From DASTFP01 sp963816855 (GTDB lineage Bacteria; Verrucomicrobiota; Verrucomicrobiia; Chthoniobacterales; Terrimicrobiaceae), in the NCBI GenBank assembly GCA_963816855.1, contig CAWFMA010000038.1, positions 1 through 64,000 of the forward strand: a stretch of 64,000 nucleotides of DNA, given 5' to 3'. The position numbers and the translations under genes were made by a program. The notes beneath the pieces were generated by a model that saw nothing but the letters and a program-made list of their open reading frames with translations, searched no databases and was not told the DNA's origin. Below are positions 19,295-28,715 of the stretch, piece after piece. Every line of letters starts with the position of its first letter. Position 1 is the stretch's first letter.

Positions 19295-20551
19295 TTAACT
19301 GCTAACTAGTGCCTTCTCTGTGGAGCCTCGTTCGACAGTTTCGGGCATGTGAAATGCGAAAACGACGAGTGCCACGAGCGCGGCACCGCCAAGGATAAGA
19401 AAAGCCGGGCTGTATCCGAAATGATCGACGATCTCGCCAGCAGCCAACCCGCTCAGCGAGGCGCCGACGCCCTGCATCGTTGCGATGGCGCCCAGGGCAA
19501 GATTGTATCGGCCGGTGCCTTGCATGATATCGGCTACTACCAGGGGCGTGAGGGCGCCGAAGATCCCGGCTCCCACGCCATCCAGGACCTGGACACCGAT
19601 CAACCAGAAGCTGTTATCAGAAAAGGTGTATAGCACCGCCCGGATTGGCAGAATAGCGAAGCCGACAAGGAATATTGGCTTCCGGCCCCAGCTATCGGCT
19701 GTCCTACCGACCAGAAGGGCAATTGGCAGCATGACCAACTGTGCGGCGATGATGCACGCCGACATCATGGACGTCGCCTCTTTCGGAAAGGCGGCTGCCA
19801 GTTTTTGTCCCACCAGGGGTAACAACGCGGCATTGGCAAAATGGAAGAGCATGACGCACACACCGAAGATACCTAGGGATCGGGACTTAAACAGAATGCC
19901 GTAGCCCGCGGCGTCCGCCGGGCCCTTCGACCCTTCGGGCTCCTGACCAAGGTCTCGAGCCCGGTTTAAATCGATCGCCTCGGCTGGGATGGAAAGTACC
20001 GCGATGCCCGCAAGCACCGCGAAGACGGGCACGAGGAGGAAGACGGCGCGCTGCGAGAAGGCATAACCAACCGCGCCGGCCACCGCTGCGATAGCCACAT
20101 TGCCCGCATGATCAAACGCTGCGTTGCGCCCCATGCGCCGGGCCAGTTGATTCCGCGCGTAGAGTCCCAAGGTGAGAGCCGCAACCGCAGGACCGAAGAC
20201 ATCGCCGACAATCGCCATCAGGCTATTGGCGATCGCTACCGGCCAGAAGCTCGGCAGGGCGAAGAGAGTTACGGCCCCTATCGCAAGCACGGCCAACGCG
20301 AGCACGACGACTCCCCTTTTTGCGCGGGTCGCGTCGATCGCGGCGCCAATCGGCGTTTGGGCAGCTAGCCCAAGCAGGCCGCCCAGAGTCGTTACCAGCC
20401 CCACTTGGGTCTGACTCCAGTGCCGCTGGGTGACCAGGAAAACGTTAAGGTAAGGCCCGAGCGCGCCGCGCACGTCGGCAAGCAGGAAGTTAATCGCGTC
20501 GAGTGAAAACGGGTTGAGACGCTTGCTGTTGTTATTTGATGTCACTGGCAA
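19295..20551 (-). CDS. MFS transporter
   Basis: 418 residues, twelve predicted spans, with the loop 2-3 type motif GAAIDATRAKRG and the equivalent ALLVGRTADSWGRKPIFLV between spans 8 and 9. The frame opens with TTG at 20551; a GTG six bases later is an equally good start. It is followed by the ArsB-like transporter after 105 bases on the same strand. Substrate unknown. Confidence 0.85.
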   Translation of the reverse strand: MPVTSNNNSKRLNPFSLDAINFLLADVRGALGPYLNVFLVTQRHWSQTQVGLVTTLGGLLGLAAQTPIGAAIDATRAKRGVVVLALAVLAIGAVTLFALPSFWPVAIANSLMAIVGDVFGPAVAALTLGLYARNQLARRMGRNAAFDHAGNVAIAAVAGAVGYAFSQRAVFLLVPVFAVLAGIAVLSIPAEAIDLNRARDLGQEPEGSKGPADAAGYGILFKSRSLGIFGVCVMLFHFANAALLPLVGQKLAAAFPKEATSMMSACIIAAQLVMLPIALLVGRTADSWGRKPIFLVGFAILPIRAVLYTFSDNSFWLIGVQVLDGVGAGIFGALTPLVVADIMQGTGRYNLALGAIATMQGVGASLSGLAAGEIVDHFGYSPAFLILGGAALVALVVFAFHMPETVERGSTEKALVSS

Positions 20552-20735
20552 AGCGGTAATGATTATCTAACGATGCGTAGAATGATCGTTTCCAGGCTAC
20601 CGTGGAAGAGGTGGTGGGGATGCGCCAGTCGCTGGTGAATTGATAGGGCTGTAGATCGCGGTAAGAGCTTGTTCAGGCGCGCCGAGTTCGTTACTTCCAG
20701 CGAGCGTCCCAATTCATTCTCAGTCCCGCATTCCA

Positions 20736-20766
20736 CTCACCGCGCCCTTGCGGGCATCGCGGTGAG
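20736..20766. terminator. Strong hairpin downstream of response-regulator gene
   Basis: CTCACCGCG at 20736 pairs perfectly with CGCGGTGAG at 20758, with an inner CCC/GGG extension. It lies just beyond the end of the minus-strand response-regulator region. There is no T-run, so it could be a processing or protection hairpin instead of an intrinsic terminator. Confidence 0.4.
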
Positions 20767-20775
20767 CAACCGGCT

Positions 20776-21072
20776 TCAGGGGCCGGGGTCCTTCCGCCCG
20801 ATCTGTGCACATCCTCGCCGTGGGACCACCGACTGAGCCGTTAGGTCGAACGGAAGCGCCCGCTGGCCGCGAACCGGCGCGCGTTTCGCGCCCCGGGGAA
20901 TCAGAAGGCCGTTCGTGACTTCACGACGAGCGTCTATCGCTTGCTCCACCTTCGGCGCGGAAAATCCTATCCGGTCCGGTCGGGCAATCAGGCGGCAGAG
21001 CATAACGATCTGATCGGCGGATGAAAAGGAATAGCCTTGGCCGGATCGCAATAAATCTCCAGCGTAGGTCAT
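20776..21072 (-). CDS. Hypothetical small protein coupled to response regulator
   Basis: 98 codons whose ATG overlaps the response-regulator stop (ATGA). The N-terminal 40 residues look protein-like; the rest is Arg/Gly/Pro-rich and may be chance translation. No domain recognised. The overlap is the only support for it being translated. Confidence 0.3.
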   Translation of the reverse strand: MTYAGDLLRSGQGYSFSSADQIVMLCRLIARPDRIGFSAPKVEQAIDARREVTNGLLIPRGAKRAPVRGQRALPFDLTAQSVVPRRGCAQIGRKDPGP

Positions 21073-21470
21073 TTTTCTTTCTCCTTAAGTTCAGTAGTTG
21101 CCTCCTGCAACAAGGTATCAAGCTTTTGGGCCGATACCGGTTTGACGAGATGGTGACGAAACCCGGATTCCGCACTCCTTTCACGATCAGCTTTCATTCC
21201 GTAGCCGCTTATGGCTATGGCGTAATCTGGACACAACTTCCCCAATTCTTGCATTAGGTCCCAGCCATTGCCATCCGGCAGATTAATATCCGAGATAAGA
21301 ACATGACAGTTCGCCCTTGGAATTTCCCTGTGCGCCTCCGCTTTGCTACGGGCAGAAAAAACGACGTGCCCTGATTGCTCGAGAGAAATCTGAAGAGCCT
21401 CCAAGGTGTCTCTGTGATCCTCGATGACGAATATGCGCAAGGGATAGAAATCAGGTCGGTCAGCAGTCAT
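21069..21470 (-). CDS. Single-domain response regulator
   Basis: 133 residues, one receiver domain and no output domain. Acidic pocket VIEDH, phospho-acceptor Asp in LISDINLPDGNG, Ser switch in AISGYG and Lys in HLVKPV are all present. It is downstream of a broken histidine-kinase fragment on the same strand and divergent from an intact histidine kinase at 21914, which is now its more plausible partner. Confidence 0.88.
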   Translation of the reverse strand: MTADRPDFYPLRIFVIEDHRDTLEALQISLEQSGHVVFSARSKAEAHREIPRANCHVLISDINLPDGNGWDLMQELGKLCPDYAIAISGYGMKADRERSAESGFRHHLVKPVSAQKLDTLLQEATTELKEKEK

Positions 21471-21515
21471 ACCGTGTGGGAATCGGGTCTCGGGATCCTG
21501 CCTGCCGTGACAAAC

Positions 21516-21739
21516 TTACAAGGGCAGTCCGAGAATGAAAGTTGCTCCCTTTGCAACTTCCTCGCTCTTGGCACGCAACGTGCTGCCATAGGCCTCAAAC
21601 GGTCGCCATCGAAAAGCGCCAGACCAAGACCCAGTCCTCCAAACTCTCGCGCGGTTCCTTCGCTGCCCTGGGGGAACGCTTGTTCTTTTCCGCAGGTTAC
21701 CAATGACGCGTTCGAAATGGTGTGCCATCGAGCTCGCAA
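21516..21739 (-). pseudogene. Histidine kinase ATPase-domain remnant
   Basis: One frame reads QGSEGTAREFGGLGLGLAL, the G2 box of a sensor kinase; the continuation YGSTLRAKSEEVAKGATF then ILGLPL and stop is in the adjacent frame. So the last 70 codons of a kinase survive with a frameshift, directly before the receiver gene. Upstream domains are gone. Confidence 0.7.
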
Positions 21740-21913
21740 AATGAGCTTCTCGCGCCGTTCGGTCGGAATTTTAGTATTTCGGTGGTAATAGAGGCTCTTC
21801 GAATTGGGAGAGAAAAATGGGCACGCGTTCTCTAAGCGAGGTGCAAGATTAGCATCACTTTACGTCTGAAGCGCGGGATTGCGAGTCGCAAGAGGAGATG
21901 CCATTGTCCGGTT

Positions 21914-23098
21914 ATGTCGGACGAAATGTCTCCCTTTGCCAACTTTCTTGGTCAGCGGCGCGAAGACATCACCGCAGAATGGCTTCGTCGGGTGCGTCGC
22001 GACAGAAAAATTCCTTCCGCGGCCGATCTGCCAAAAGAAGAGCTGCTCGATCATTTGCCCTATCTACTCGATACCCTCATTAAGCAGCTCCGGGGTATAC
22101 TAGTCGATGGGGTCGGCCAGTCCCATGGCGCCGTTCGCTGGAAACAGCACTATTGTCTGGACGAAGTGCTACGGGAGATTTCCATCCTGCGAAAGGTATT
22201 GATTGAAGAACTCCTCCGGTTCCACTGCGACACAAAGGTGGAGTTGAAGCTGCAGGTGCAAGCCAGTGATATCCTGCATGCATGCCTTGATTTGATAATC
22301 AGTAGCTCAACGGCCGGTTTTGTCGCCCGGCAGTATGAGAAAATCCAGACCGCGAATCGTTCTCTAGAGGAACTCAACTTGAGGGTTCAGACTACTAATG
22401 ACCAACTTCTCGAGAAGGACCGCCAGCGCCTTCTGATGCTGCGCACGATCACACACGAGATTGCCAATCACCTCAATGCGATAGGAATGCGGGTTTCTGT
22501 TCTCAAGAAAGATCGGGATTCAATCGATTCATGTACGGAATCGCTTTCCAAGAGCGTAACGGCCATGACCGCACTGATGAAGCAATTGCTGGAGTTTGCA
22601 ACACTGGACGCCGAGCGCCCTCGTCTTGAGCGATGCGAAGCGAATTCACTCTTTCGGGAACCGGCGGCTTTTGGCCGAGAAATCGCGGAGCAGAAAGGCC
22701 TCACTTTTGTCGGACGACTCGATCCTACCCTTGGAGAGATTGTTACCGATCGTCATCAACTGCATCGCGTGTGCCTCAATCTTCTGACGAACGCCGTCAA
22801 ATACACGGCAACAGGAGAAGTAATATTCACATTTTGGGCCGAGCCGGAAGGTAATTGGTGCATTGAGGTAACCGATACTGGCTGTGGAATCGCACCTGAA
22901 GAGCACGAGCAAATATTTAACGAGTTTTACCGGGCTTCGACCTGCCGGGAAACTGAGCCCGGCGTTGGCCTTGGTCTTGCCATTACGCGCCGCCTCGTCC
23001 GTCTGTTGGGTGGTCGCATTGAACTGGATAGTAAGCTGGGCGGGGGATCGACCTTCCGGGTGGTACTTCCGCGAAACGGTCCAGCGACGAATGATTGA
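21914..23098 (+). CDS. Sensor histidine kinase with RsbRD-N-like input domain
   Basis: 394 residues, no membrane span, so cytoplasmic. The first 130 residues resemble the RsbRD N-terminal helical sensor; a short coiled coil follows; then the phospho-acceptor His in ITHEIANHLN, N box NLLTNAVKY, G1 TDTGCGIAP and G2 PGVGLGLAI. It is divergent from the response-regulator gene at 21069, with 440 bases and a kinase remnant between. Confidence 0.88.
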   Translation: MSDEMSPFANFLGQRREDITAEWLRRVRRDRKIPSAADLPKEELLDHLPYLLDTLIKQLRGILVDGVGQSHGAVRWKQHYCLDEVLREISILRKVLIEELLRFHCDTKVELKLQVQASDILHACLDLIISSSTAGFVARQYEKIQTANRSLEELNLRVQTTNDQLLEKDRQRLLMLRTITHEIANHLNAIGMRVSVLKKDRDSIDSCTESLSKSVTAMTALMKQLLEFATLDAERPRLERCEANSLFREPAAFGREIAEQKGLTFVGRLDPTLGEIVTDRHQLHRVCLNLLTNAVKYTATGEVIFTFWAEPEGNWCIEVTDTGCGIAPEEHEQIFNEFYRASTCRETEPGVGLGLAITRRLVRLLGGRIELDSKLGGGSTFRVVLPRNGPATND

Positions 23099-23402
23099 CG
23101 GCCAAAACGTCTGACCGTACAGCCGCCTGAAAACTAGATTAGGAGCCCTACCAGAACGCGACGCGGACTACTACTCTGCGGACCAAAGAGCCGTGCAACC
23201 GCGTTAAGATCGCCTTTTTGGGGAGAACTCAAGAAACGGAAATAGGGGTATCGTTCCAGTCGAGGCTACCGTAATGATGGTCTTGCCTTTGTGCTTTTCT
23301 GTGGCCTCCATCTCGGCGTGCGGAAGCCGGAAATCGTTCGATAGCGGTATCCAAAATTTGCCAGAATTTGACCAGGTGGTCGATTTCGGTTGAAAATGAG
23401 CC
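23099..23402. other. Intergenic, nothing recognised
   Basis: About 300 bases between the histidine kinase and the PAS gene. Open frames here are short and antisense-like. No obvious terminator or promoter was identified. Confidence 0.5.
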
Positions 23403-23867
23403 ATGAATTCCAGCTTAGATGCGGTCGGAGGAGCTGAGACAGCGACTGAGCGACTGCAGCTCGAACTGGAGCAACTCCGGAGCGAACTCGACAGCTGTAG
23501 CACTCGGTTGCATCTGACCGAAAAGCTGCTCGCCCATGTGCAGGACGCCGTTTTCGTCGCTGAACTCGATGGCCGGATTATCGACGTGAATCCGGCTGCC
23601 TGCTCGCTGTTGGGCTATGAAAGGCAAGAGTTGCTCAAAATACGCCCATGGGATTTTGCCACAAGCGCCTCGTGGGAAGGAATTCTTGCCTTGATAGGCA
23701 CGATGGAGTTGGGAGATCCCGTCACGGTCCGACGCGCGTACCGATGCAAAAGCGGTGAGCAGAAGATCCTGGACGTGAGACTGACTCGAGAAAATCACGC
23801 AGGCCGGGATTTGATCGTCGTATTCAGCCGGGATGTCACCGAACAGAAACGCCTTGAACTGCGGTAG
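23403..23867 (+). CDS. Stand-alone PAS domain protein
   Basis: 154 residues: a coiled-coil N-terminus (LQLELEQLRSELDSC) and one PAS/PAC domain (VQDAVFVAELDGRIIDVNPA ... VVFSRDVTEQKR). It ends just after the PAC motif and is followed after 18 bases by another PAS frame, so it is likely the front piece of a larger multi-PAS kinase that has been split. Confidence 0.7.
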   Translation: MNSSLDAVGGAETATERLQLELEQLRSELDSCSTRLHLTEKLLAHVQDAVFVAELDGRIIDVNPAACSLLGYERQELLKIRPWDFATSASWEGILALIGTMELGDPVTVRRAYRCKSGEQKILDVRLTRENHAGRDLIVVFSRDVTEQKRLELR

Positions 23868-23885
23868 CGTCAGAATGGGAGAAAG

Positions 23886-24228
23886 TTGACCGAGAGCCAG
23901 CGGTTCGCCAACCCTGGGACCACGGCAATGGATGTCACGGAGGGGACGAAGATCGAAGAGGCATTGAAGCGCAGCCAGGAGTACCTTCGACTCACAATTG
24001 ATACGATTCCAACCTTCGCCTGGTGCAACCGGCCTGATGGCTCGAATGAATTCCTAAACCAGCGCTGGCTTGATTATACGGGTCTTTCGATCGAGGCGGC
24101 GCGGGATTGGGGGTGGAAGGTTGCCATTCACCCCGAAGATCTCCCGCGGCTATTACATGTATGGCAGACGCTGCTGGCACGTGTATCGTTGGTTCTTGTT
24201 CCGTTTCGAACCGTTATTCGACGAGACG
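23886..24228 (+). pseudogene. PAS sensor fragment fused to phosphate permease
   Basis: A second PAS domain: LRLTIDTIPTFAWCNRPDGS, FLNQRWLDYTGLSIEAARDW, GWKVAIHPEDLPRL. Near 24165 the PAS reading moves to the neighbouring frame (YRWFLFRFEPLFDET), so it is frameshifted. At about 24228 PAS sequence ends abruptly and phosphate-permease sequence begins. The kinase domain that should follow is missing. Confidence 0.75.
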
Positions 24229-25539
24229 GTCGGTGTGCTGACCTCCTCCGGTGCGGTCGCCTTCGGCATTGTGGCTCTTCTACCTGTCGAGCTGGTCATC
24301 AATATTGGTTCTACGGCTGGGTTCGCGATGGTCTTCTCGCTGTTGCTTTCCGCAATCCTCTGGAACCTGGGCACATGGTATTTGGGGCTGCCGGCCTCCA
24401 GTTCGCATACGCTTATCGGCTCGATCATGGGGGTAGGCTTGGCAAACTCCCTGATGGAGGGTGGCATTTTCGCTTTCGGAGCCGGTGTGAACTGGGCGAA
24501 GGCCAAGGAGGTTGGCATGGCGCTTCTGATCTCCCCGGTAGTTGGCTTTGTGTGCGCCGGTCTCTTGTTGCTCTTGGCCAAGGCGTTGATCAAGAATCCA
24601 ACCCTTTATCAGGCACCCGAAGGCAAAGCGCCTCCTCCACCCTGGATTCGGGGCTTGCTGATGCTCACTTGCACGGGGGTAAGTTTCGCTCACGGTTCTA
24701 ATGACGGCCAAAAGGGAATGGGCCTGATCGTTCTAATTCTGGTGGGCATTCTACCCGGCATGTATGCTCTGAAAATGGATGCTTCACCCGAAGTCGTCCA
24801 GGAGGTGACTGCCTCGGCCCAGGAACTGAGCGGGATATTCACAAAGGCAGCAAACGGAGCCGCGCAGCCGGCCTCCGAGGCCGACTCCACCAAGGTGATT
24901 TCTGCGTATCTCAAAAGCAATGGGATGCTCTCGGCAGATACTTATGCCGCGCTCACGCAAAAATCCCAGGACATCGCCAAAACGCTGAACGGTTTGAGAA
25001 CATTTCAAGATTTGCCCGAAACCCTATGTCGCGACTTGCGCACGGATTTTTATATCGTTTCTTCTGCCATAAAGAAACTCATCAAGACCGGTTCTTTGAA
25101 AGATCCGGTCGTCGAAAAAGCGGAGGCCGCTTTCAGCCAGAACGTGGATAAACTCACCAATTACATTCCGGCCTGGGTTAAATATGCCGTTGCTCTCTCC
25201 TTGGGGCTTGGGACGATGGTCGGCTACAAGCGCATCGTCGTTACGGTGGGCGAGAAGATCGGTAAATCTCACCTTACTTATGCTCAGGGCGGTTCCGCGG
25301 AATTGGTCGCGATGGGAACAATTCTTGCGGCGGACCATTTGGGCCTGCCAGTAAGCACCACCCATGTGCTCTCATCAGGCATAGCGGGCACAATGGCCGC
25401 CAATCGCTCAGGCCTTCAGAAGGACACACTGCGCAACATCTTGCTCGCCTGGGTGCTGACTCTTCCGGTGTGCATTTTCCTTGGGGCCTTGCTTTTCGCC
25501 TTGGGACTAAATTTGCTCTTCATGCTGGGCCTGAGGTAA
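24229..25539 (+). pseudogene. PiT-family inorganic phosphate transporter, 5'-truncated
   Basis: About 437 codons of a PiT/PHO4 phosphate permease: SSSHTLIGSIMGVG, the second PiT signature FAHGSNDGQKGMG, a long central cytoplasmic insert and the C-terminal half VSTTHVLSSGIAGTM. The N-terminal signature (GANDxANA type) and the first two spans are missing. The frame is open into the PAS fragment upstream, so a PAS-permease chimera might be translated, but it should not transport. Confidence 0.85.
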
Positions 25540-25645
25540 CACTTATCATTCAAGCATGGCTTCGCGTTTTGGAAAACGTCAGGGAAGATGAGGCTTAAGC
25601 CAGACCGGTCCATTACTTGGACTTTGTCACTTTCGTAGCAGGAGA

Positions 25646-26110
25646 CTACCAGCCAAGGACTGTGGCGAAAATAAGTGGCGCAACAATGGACGCATCGGAT
25701 TCGATGACAAACTTTGGCGTGTTGACCCCGAGCTTGCCCCAAGTGATCTTTTCGTTCGGCACTGCGCCAGAGTAGCTGCCATAGCTCGTGGTCGAGTCGC
25801 TGATTTGGCAGAAATATCCCCAAAGCGGAATGCTATTGCGTTGGAGATCTTGGTGCAGCATTGGCACCACGCAGATCGGAAAGTCGCCCGCGATACCACG
25901 AGCGATCTGGAAAAATCCGATGGAGCCGATGTCACCGATTGGTCTCGCTGTGGCGGTATACCATTGCGCAAGCGACATCATGTATTCAATCCCGGTCCGG
26001 ACCGTGTGAACGTTTTTTACGTCAGCGGAGATACAATGCCCGGCATACATGTTGCCGAGGGTGGAATCTTCCCAACCACAGCCGCGAGTGGCAAATTCGG
26101 TTTTGGAGCA
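25646..26110 (-). pseudogene. Deoxyhypusine synthase-like protein, C-terminal half
   Basis: GWEDSTLGN, then GFFQIARGIAGDFPICVVPM, then YFCQISDSTTSYGSYSGAVP and WGKL, ending in APLIFATVLGW: these are hallmark segments of the deoxyhypusine synthase family, which also has bacterial members of uncertain substrate (homospermidine-like). About 155 of some 350 residues remain; the NAD-binding N-terminal half is absent and what precedes GWEDS is not homologous. Confidence 0.8.
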
Positions 26111-26422
26111 GGCCGCCGTGGTCACCGAAGAAAAAAAAGATGATAGTGGGTGAACGTACTGCACTGCGCGGTCAGTTTTTTCTTCTGTCAAATCTGGGAA
26201 GGGATAACATGAGTATGACGGCCCGTTTCCCGTTACGTTGGCATTACGCTGTTACGCTCAACGACTCCTTCTGCCTCAAATCGATGCGTACCAAGTTCAC
26301 GGCGCAGCAAGTTCAACCGCGAACCGTGAACCGCGAACCTGTGGAGCCTTGAGAAAGAACCACCAACCATTAGTCTTGCTGAACTGAAGGACCTGATCAG
26401 CAAACCGACGTGCCCCACCCCT

Positions 26423-26593
26423 ATGAGAAAAATAATCCAAATCACGGTTGCTTTCGCAACTGACGATAGCCCTGTAGATGCCCTCTATGCCTTATGCGAT
26501 GACGGCTCCATCTGGTATTGCGTGATTCACTTTGGCGCCGCGCCAAAATTCGAATGGAAAGGTATTCCTGGTCCGTCCCTCAAAGCGAAATGA
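26423..26593 (+). CDS. Small conserved hypothetical protein (56 aa)
   Basis: Reads MRKIIQITVAFATDDSPVDA then LYALCDDGSIWYC and ends PGPSLKAK. The LYALCDDGxxW core is a pattern I know from short proteins of phages and accessory regions, with no known function. It begins ten bases before another short ORF's leader and lies in a stretch of phage- or plasmid-like small genes. Confidence 0.6.
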   Translation: MRKIIQITVAFATDDSPVDALYALCDDGSIWYCVIHFGAAPKFEWKGIPGPSLKAK

Positions 26594-26602
26594 CCAACCG
26601 AT

Positions 26603-26749
26603 ATGACCCATACATTTCAGCATCGATTCAAGGGTGGGATCACGGTAACGCTGAGCTACGATATCGAGAAGTTGGCAGGAGCATTCGATCACGGTAACGC
26701 TGAGCTACGATATCGAGGAGTTCGGGCCAAAGAAGGCCAATCTCGTTAA
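26603..26749 (+). pseudogene. Small hypothetical ORF disrupted by tandem duplication
   Basis: ATG at 26603 opens MTHTFQHRFKGGITVTLSYD. Thirty bases (gatcacggtaacgctgagct and on) are repeated 56 bases later, at 26637-26667 and 26693-26723. Read in the original frame, the second copy gives ITVTLSYDIEEFGPKKANLV, so the duplication put the true C-terminus out of frame. Ends prematurely at 26747. Confidence 0.5.
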
Positions 26750-26923
26750 ATGTGAGTGGAGCGGTCGATCCGCGAATAGTCTGCCTCGACCGCATCCTTC
26801 CCCGCATCTGCTTTAGGAGCGCCGGTGCAAAATAGCCTGACCTTGTAACGAAACTTGTAACGCTCGCGTCCGTGTGCATGATTGTTCGTTGATGTTCCGT
26901 GATGATGTGATAAATGGTGTGCT

Positions 26924-27385
26924 ATGCTGTTTTTCCAGGATGAGGATCGCTTCTGGAAATGGTCCGCCCTTTACACCGAGCATGTCGCCAGCAACGAGAA
27001 CGAGGTAGTCAAATTGGCGTGGGAGCTCCGATCCATGGAAATGTTTCGCGCGGGGTGGTACGACGACGTTCCCGAGGAAGTGCGTACCTTTCTTAGCGAG
27101 AAGGTCAAGGAGACCGAGGCGCGAATCCTTCAAGCGGCCATGACGCGAGACGTTCTGTTTTTGCGACAACTTTATGATGCGGCCCGATTGAAGAGAATTA
27201 AGATGACCATTACCGCTCAGGCCGTAATGGCCTTGCTCAAGCTTTGGGAAGACTTGGGCCGCAAGCCGTCATGGCAAGAACTGAGGGCCCGCGTGGAAGA
27301 AATGTGTCAGGCCGAGGGGCTGAATCCGCGATTCAGTGACCAGCAGTGGGAAACCACCCGCAAGGCGCTTCGATCGGTTCTTTAA
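26924..27385 (+). CDS. Hypothetical helical protein (153 aa)
   Basis: Not recognised. A charged, largely helical protein (SEKVKETEARILQAAMTRD, AVMALLKLWEDLGRKP) without membrane spans or a signal. Its codon use and composition look like real coding sequence. It sits alone in the phage/plasmid-like small-gene stretch, so an accessory-element role is likely but unproven. Confidence 0.55.
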   Translation: MLFFQDEDRFWKWSALYTEHVASNENEVVKLAWELRSMEMFRAGWYDDVPEEVRTFLSEKVKETEARILQAAMTRDVLFLRQLYDAARLKRIKMTITAQAVMALLKLWEDLGRKPSWQELRARVEEMCQAEGLNPRFSDQQWETTRKALRSVL

Positions 27386-27753
27386 CCCTTGCCTAAATGA
27401 AAGCCATGGCGAGCCTGATAGTTAACAAGCTTAAACGTCCGTGCGGATCCTAGTGGCTGACTGAAAATCTGCGGGTCCTTTCCTGCTGCTTTTCTGAGTC
27501 GCGCAGCGGAGCGGCACGGACAAAGCCACGGTATCTGACCACTTTTTTACTCTGAAAAAGTAGTTTTATTAAAAAGCGAGCAGCGAGCCTAGGAAGTTTT
27601 CGCTAGCCAGGGCTGTTATCGGGTCAAAAGTCACTCCATGGCTGAAATCGTCCATCGATACATAAGAGATCCGAACTAGTCGAAGAGCGGGCGGCGGAGC
27701 TTCGGGAGGAAGTAGCCAAACGCAAAGCGGTAGCTAAGGCGGCGACATCCCGG
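27386..27753. other. Intergenic; upstream open extension of next gene
   Basis: Nothing recognisable until about 27634, from which the frame of the following gene is already open (ELVEERAAELREEVAKRKAV) without an ATG. A GTG or ATG start is not visible, so the true 5' end of that gene may have been lost here. Confidence 0.45.
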
Positions 27754-28131
27754 TTGGCACAGCGCGGAATAGCGGAATTACGGCTCGAAAAAACGGAACA
27801 CGAGCGGGTTCGGCGCATGGAACGTGAAATGCTGGTCGCTCTTCGTCGCGGCGAGTTGGTCGAAAAGGAAGTCGTCTTGCGACAAGCGTCATTTTCTGCT
27901 GAGTGCCTTAAGGGGCAGGATGTTGTCGGCTCCGTCCGCATGGTCGCGGCGGATCCTGAACATCAGCGACTCAAGGTTGCGGTCGAGCGGTTAAAAGAAA
28001 TGATGGTGTCAGTCCTGGAGGAGGTTTCCGAGTTACCCGCTCGAGTGACTGATCCCAATTGGGTCGCCGACGAGGACTGTACACCTTTCGCGGATGATGA
28101 CCAAGGCAACGGTGACGGGACGGCCGCGTAA
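27754..28131 (+). CDS. Coiled-coil hypothetical protein (terminase-small-subunit-like?)
   Basis: 125 codons from TTG, with the same frame open back to about 27634. Highly charged coiled coil (EKTEHERVRRMEREMLVALR) with RGELVEKEVVLRQASF, which resembles the effector part of phage small-terminase or similar DNA-packaging proteins. The tail VTDPNWVADEDCTPFADDD is acidic. Family assignment is weak. No intact start codon, so it may be 5'-truncated. Confidence 0.45.
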   Translation: MAQRGIAELRLEKTEHERVRRMEREMLVALRRGELVEKEVVLRQASFSAECLKGQDVVGSVRMVAADPEHQRLKVAVERLKEMMVSVLEEVSELPARVTDPNWVADEDCTPFADDDQGNGDGTAA

Positions 28132-28411
28132 AGATACTGATCCAGAATTCCGGTTCAGTTAAAGGTCAAGCAGGTTATCCCAGAGATTAAGTTGTCGACC
28201 TTGAGGATCTGGGAAGAAAATCAGCCGGGCGTCCTGCGGCTTTACAGCGAAAAGGCACGCTCATGGCGGCAGTCGTGCATAACCAACACGATTCTGCTCT
28301 TCTGAGCGTGCCTTCTCTGGAAAACAAACGTCGCACGTAAGTTTCTTCTGTCAAATCAGGGAGCGGATAAATTTTCGCATCAGGGGAACGTCTGATGGAC
28401 GATTCTTCAAT

Positions 28412-28705
28412 ATGAAAATGACCATGTTCGGACTTGTTCTGGCTATCGGAATGGCTTTCTAGGTTTTCGCCGCAGATGAACCCCTGGAGATCAAGCTTGA
28501 AGGAGTCATTCAACAACTGCCCCCCGCCGGTCAACTTTTTGGGATCTGGATGGCCTCTCAAAGAGCGGATGTCGTCACGGAAGCTACCGTGGTTGAGGAG
28601 GAGGACGGACCGATCAGAGTTGGCGCCAAAGTGGTCAGCAGCAAAGTCTGGGCCGTCTGGCATCAGTCGAGACAGCAAGGCCGAAGCTTGCCGCCCGCGC
28701 CGTGA
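28412..28705 (+). pseudogene. Secreted DUF5666-like protein with in-frame TAG
   Basis: ATG starts a signal-like MKMTMFGLVLAIGMAF, then TAG (28460-28462), then VFAADEPLEIKLEGVIQQLP, and later TEATVVEEEDGPIRVGAKV. Without the stop it reads as a small exported protein with a DUF5666-like OB-type repeat. After about 28690 the sequence passes into the dispersed repeat at 28716, so the 3' end is also lost. Confidence 0.6.
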
Positions 28706-28715
28706 TATAAGCCAC

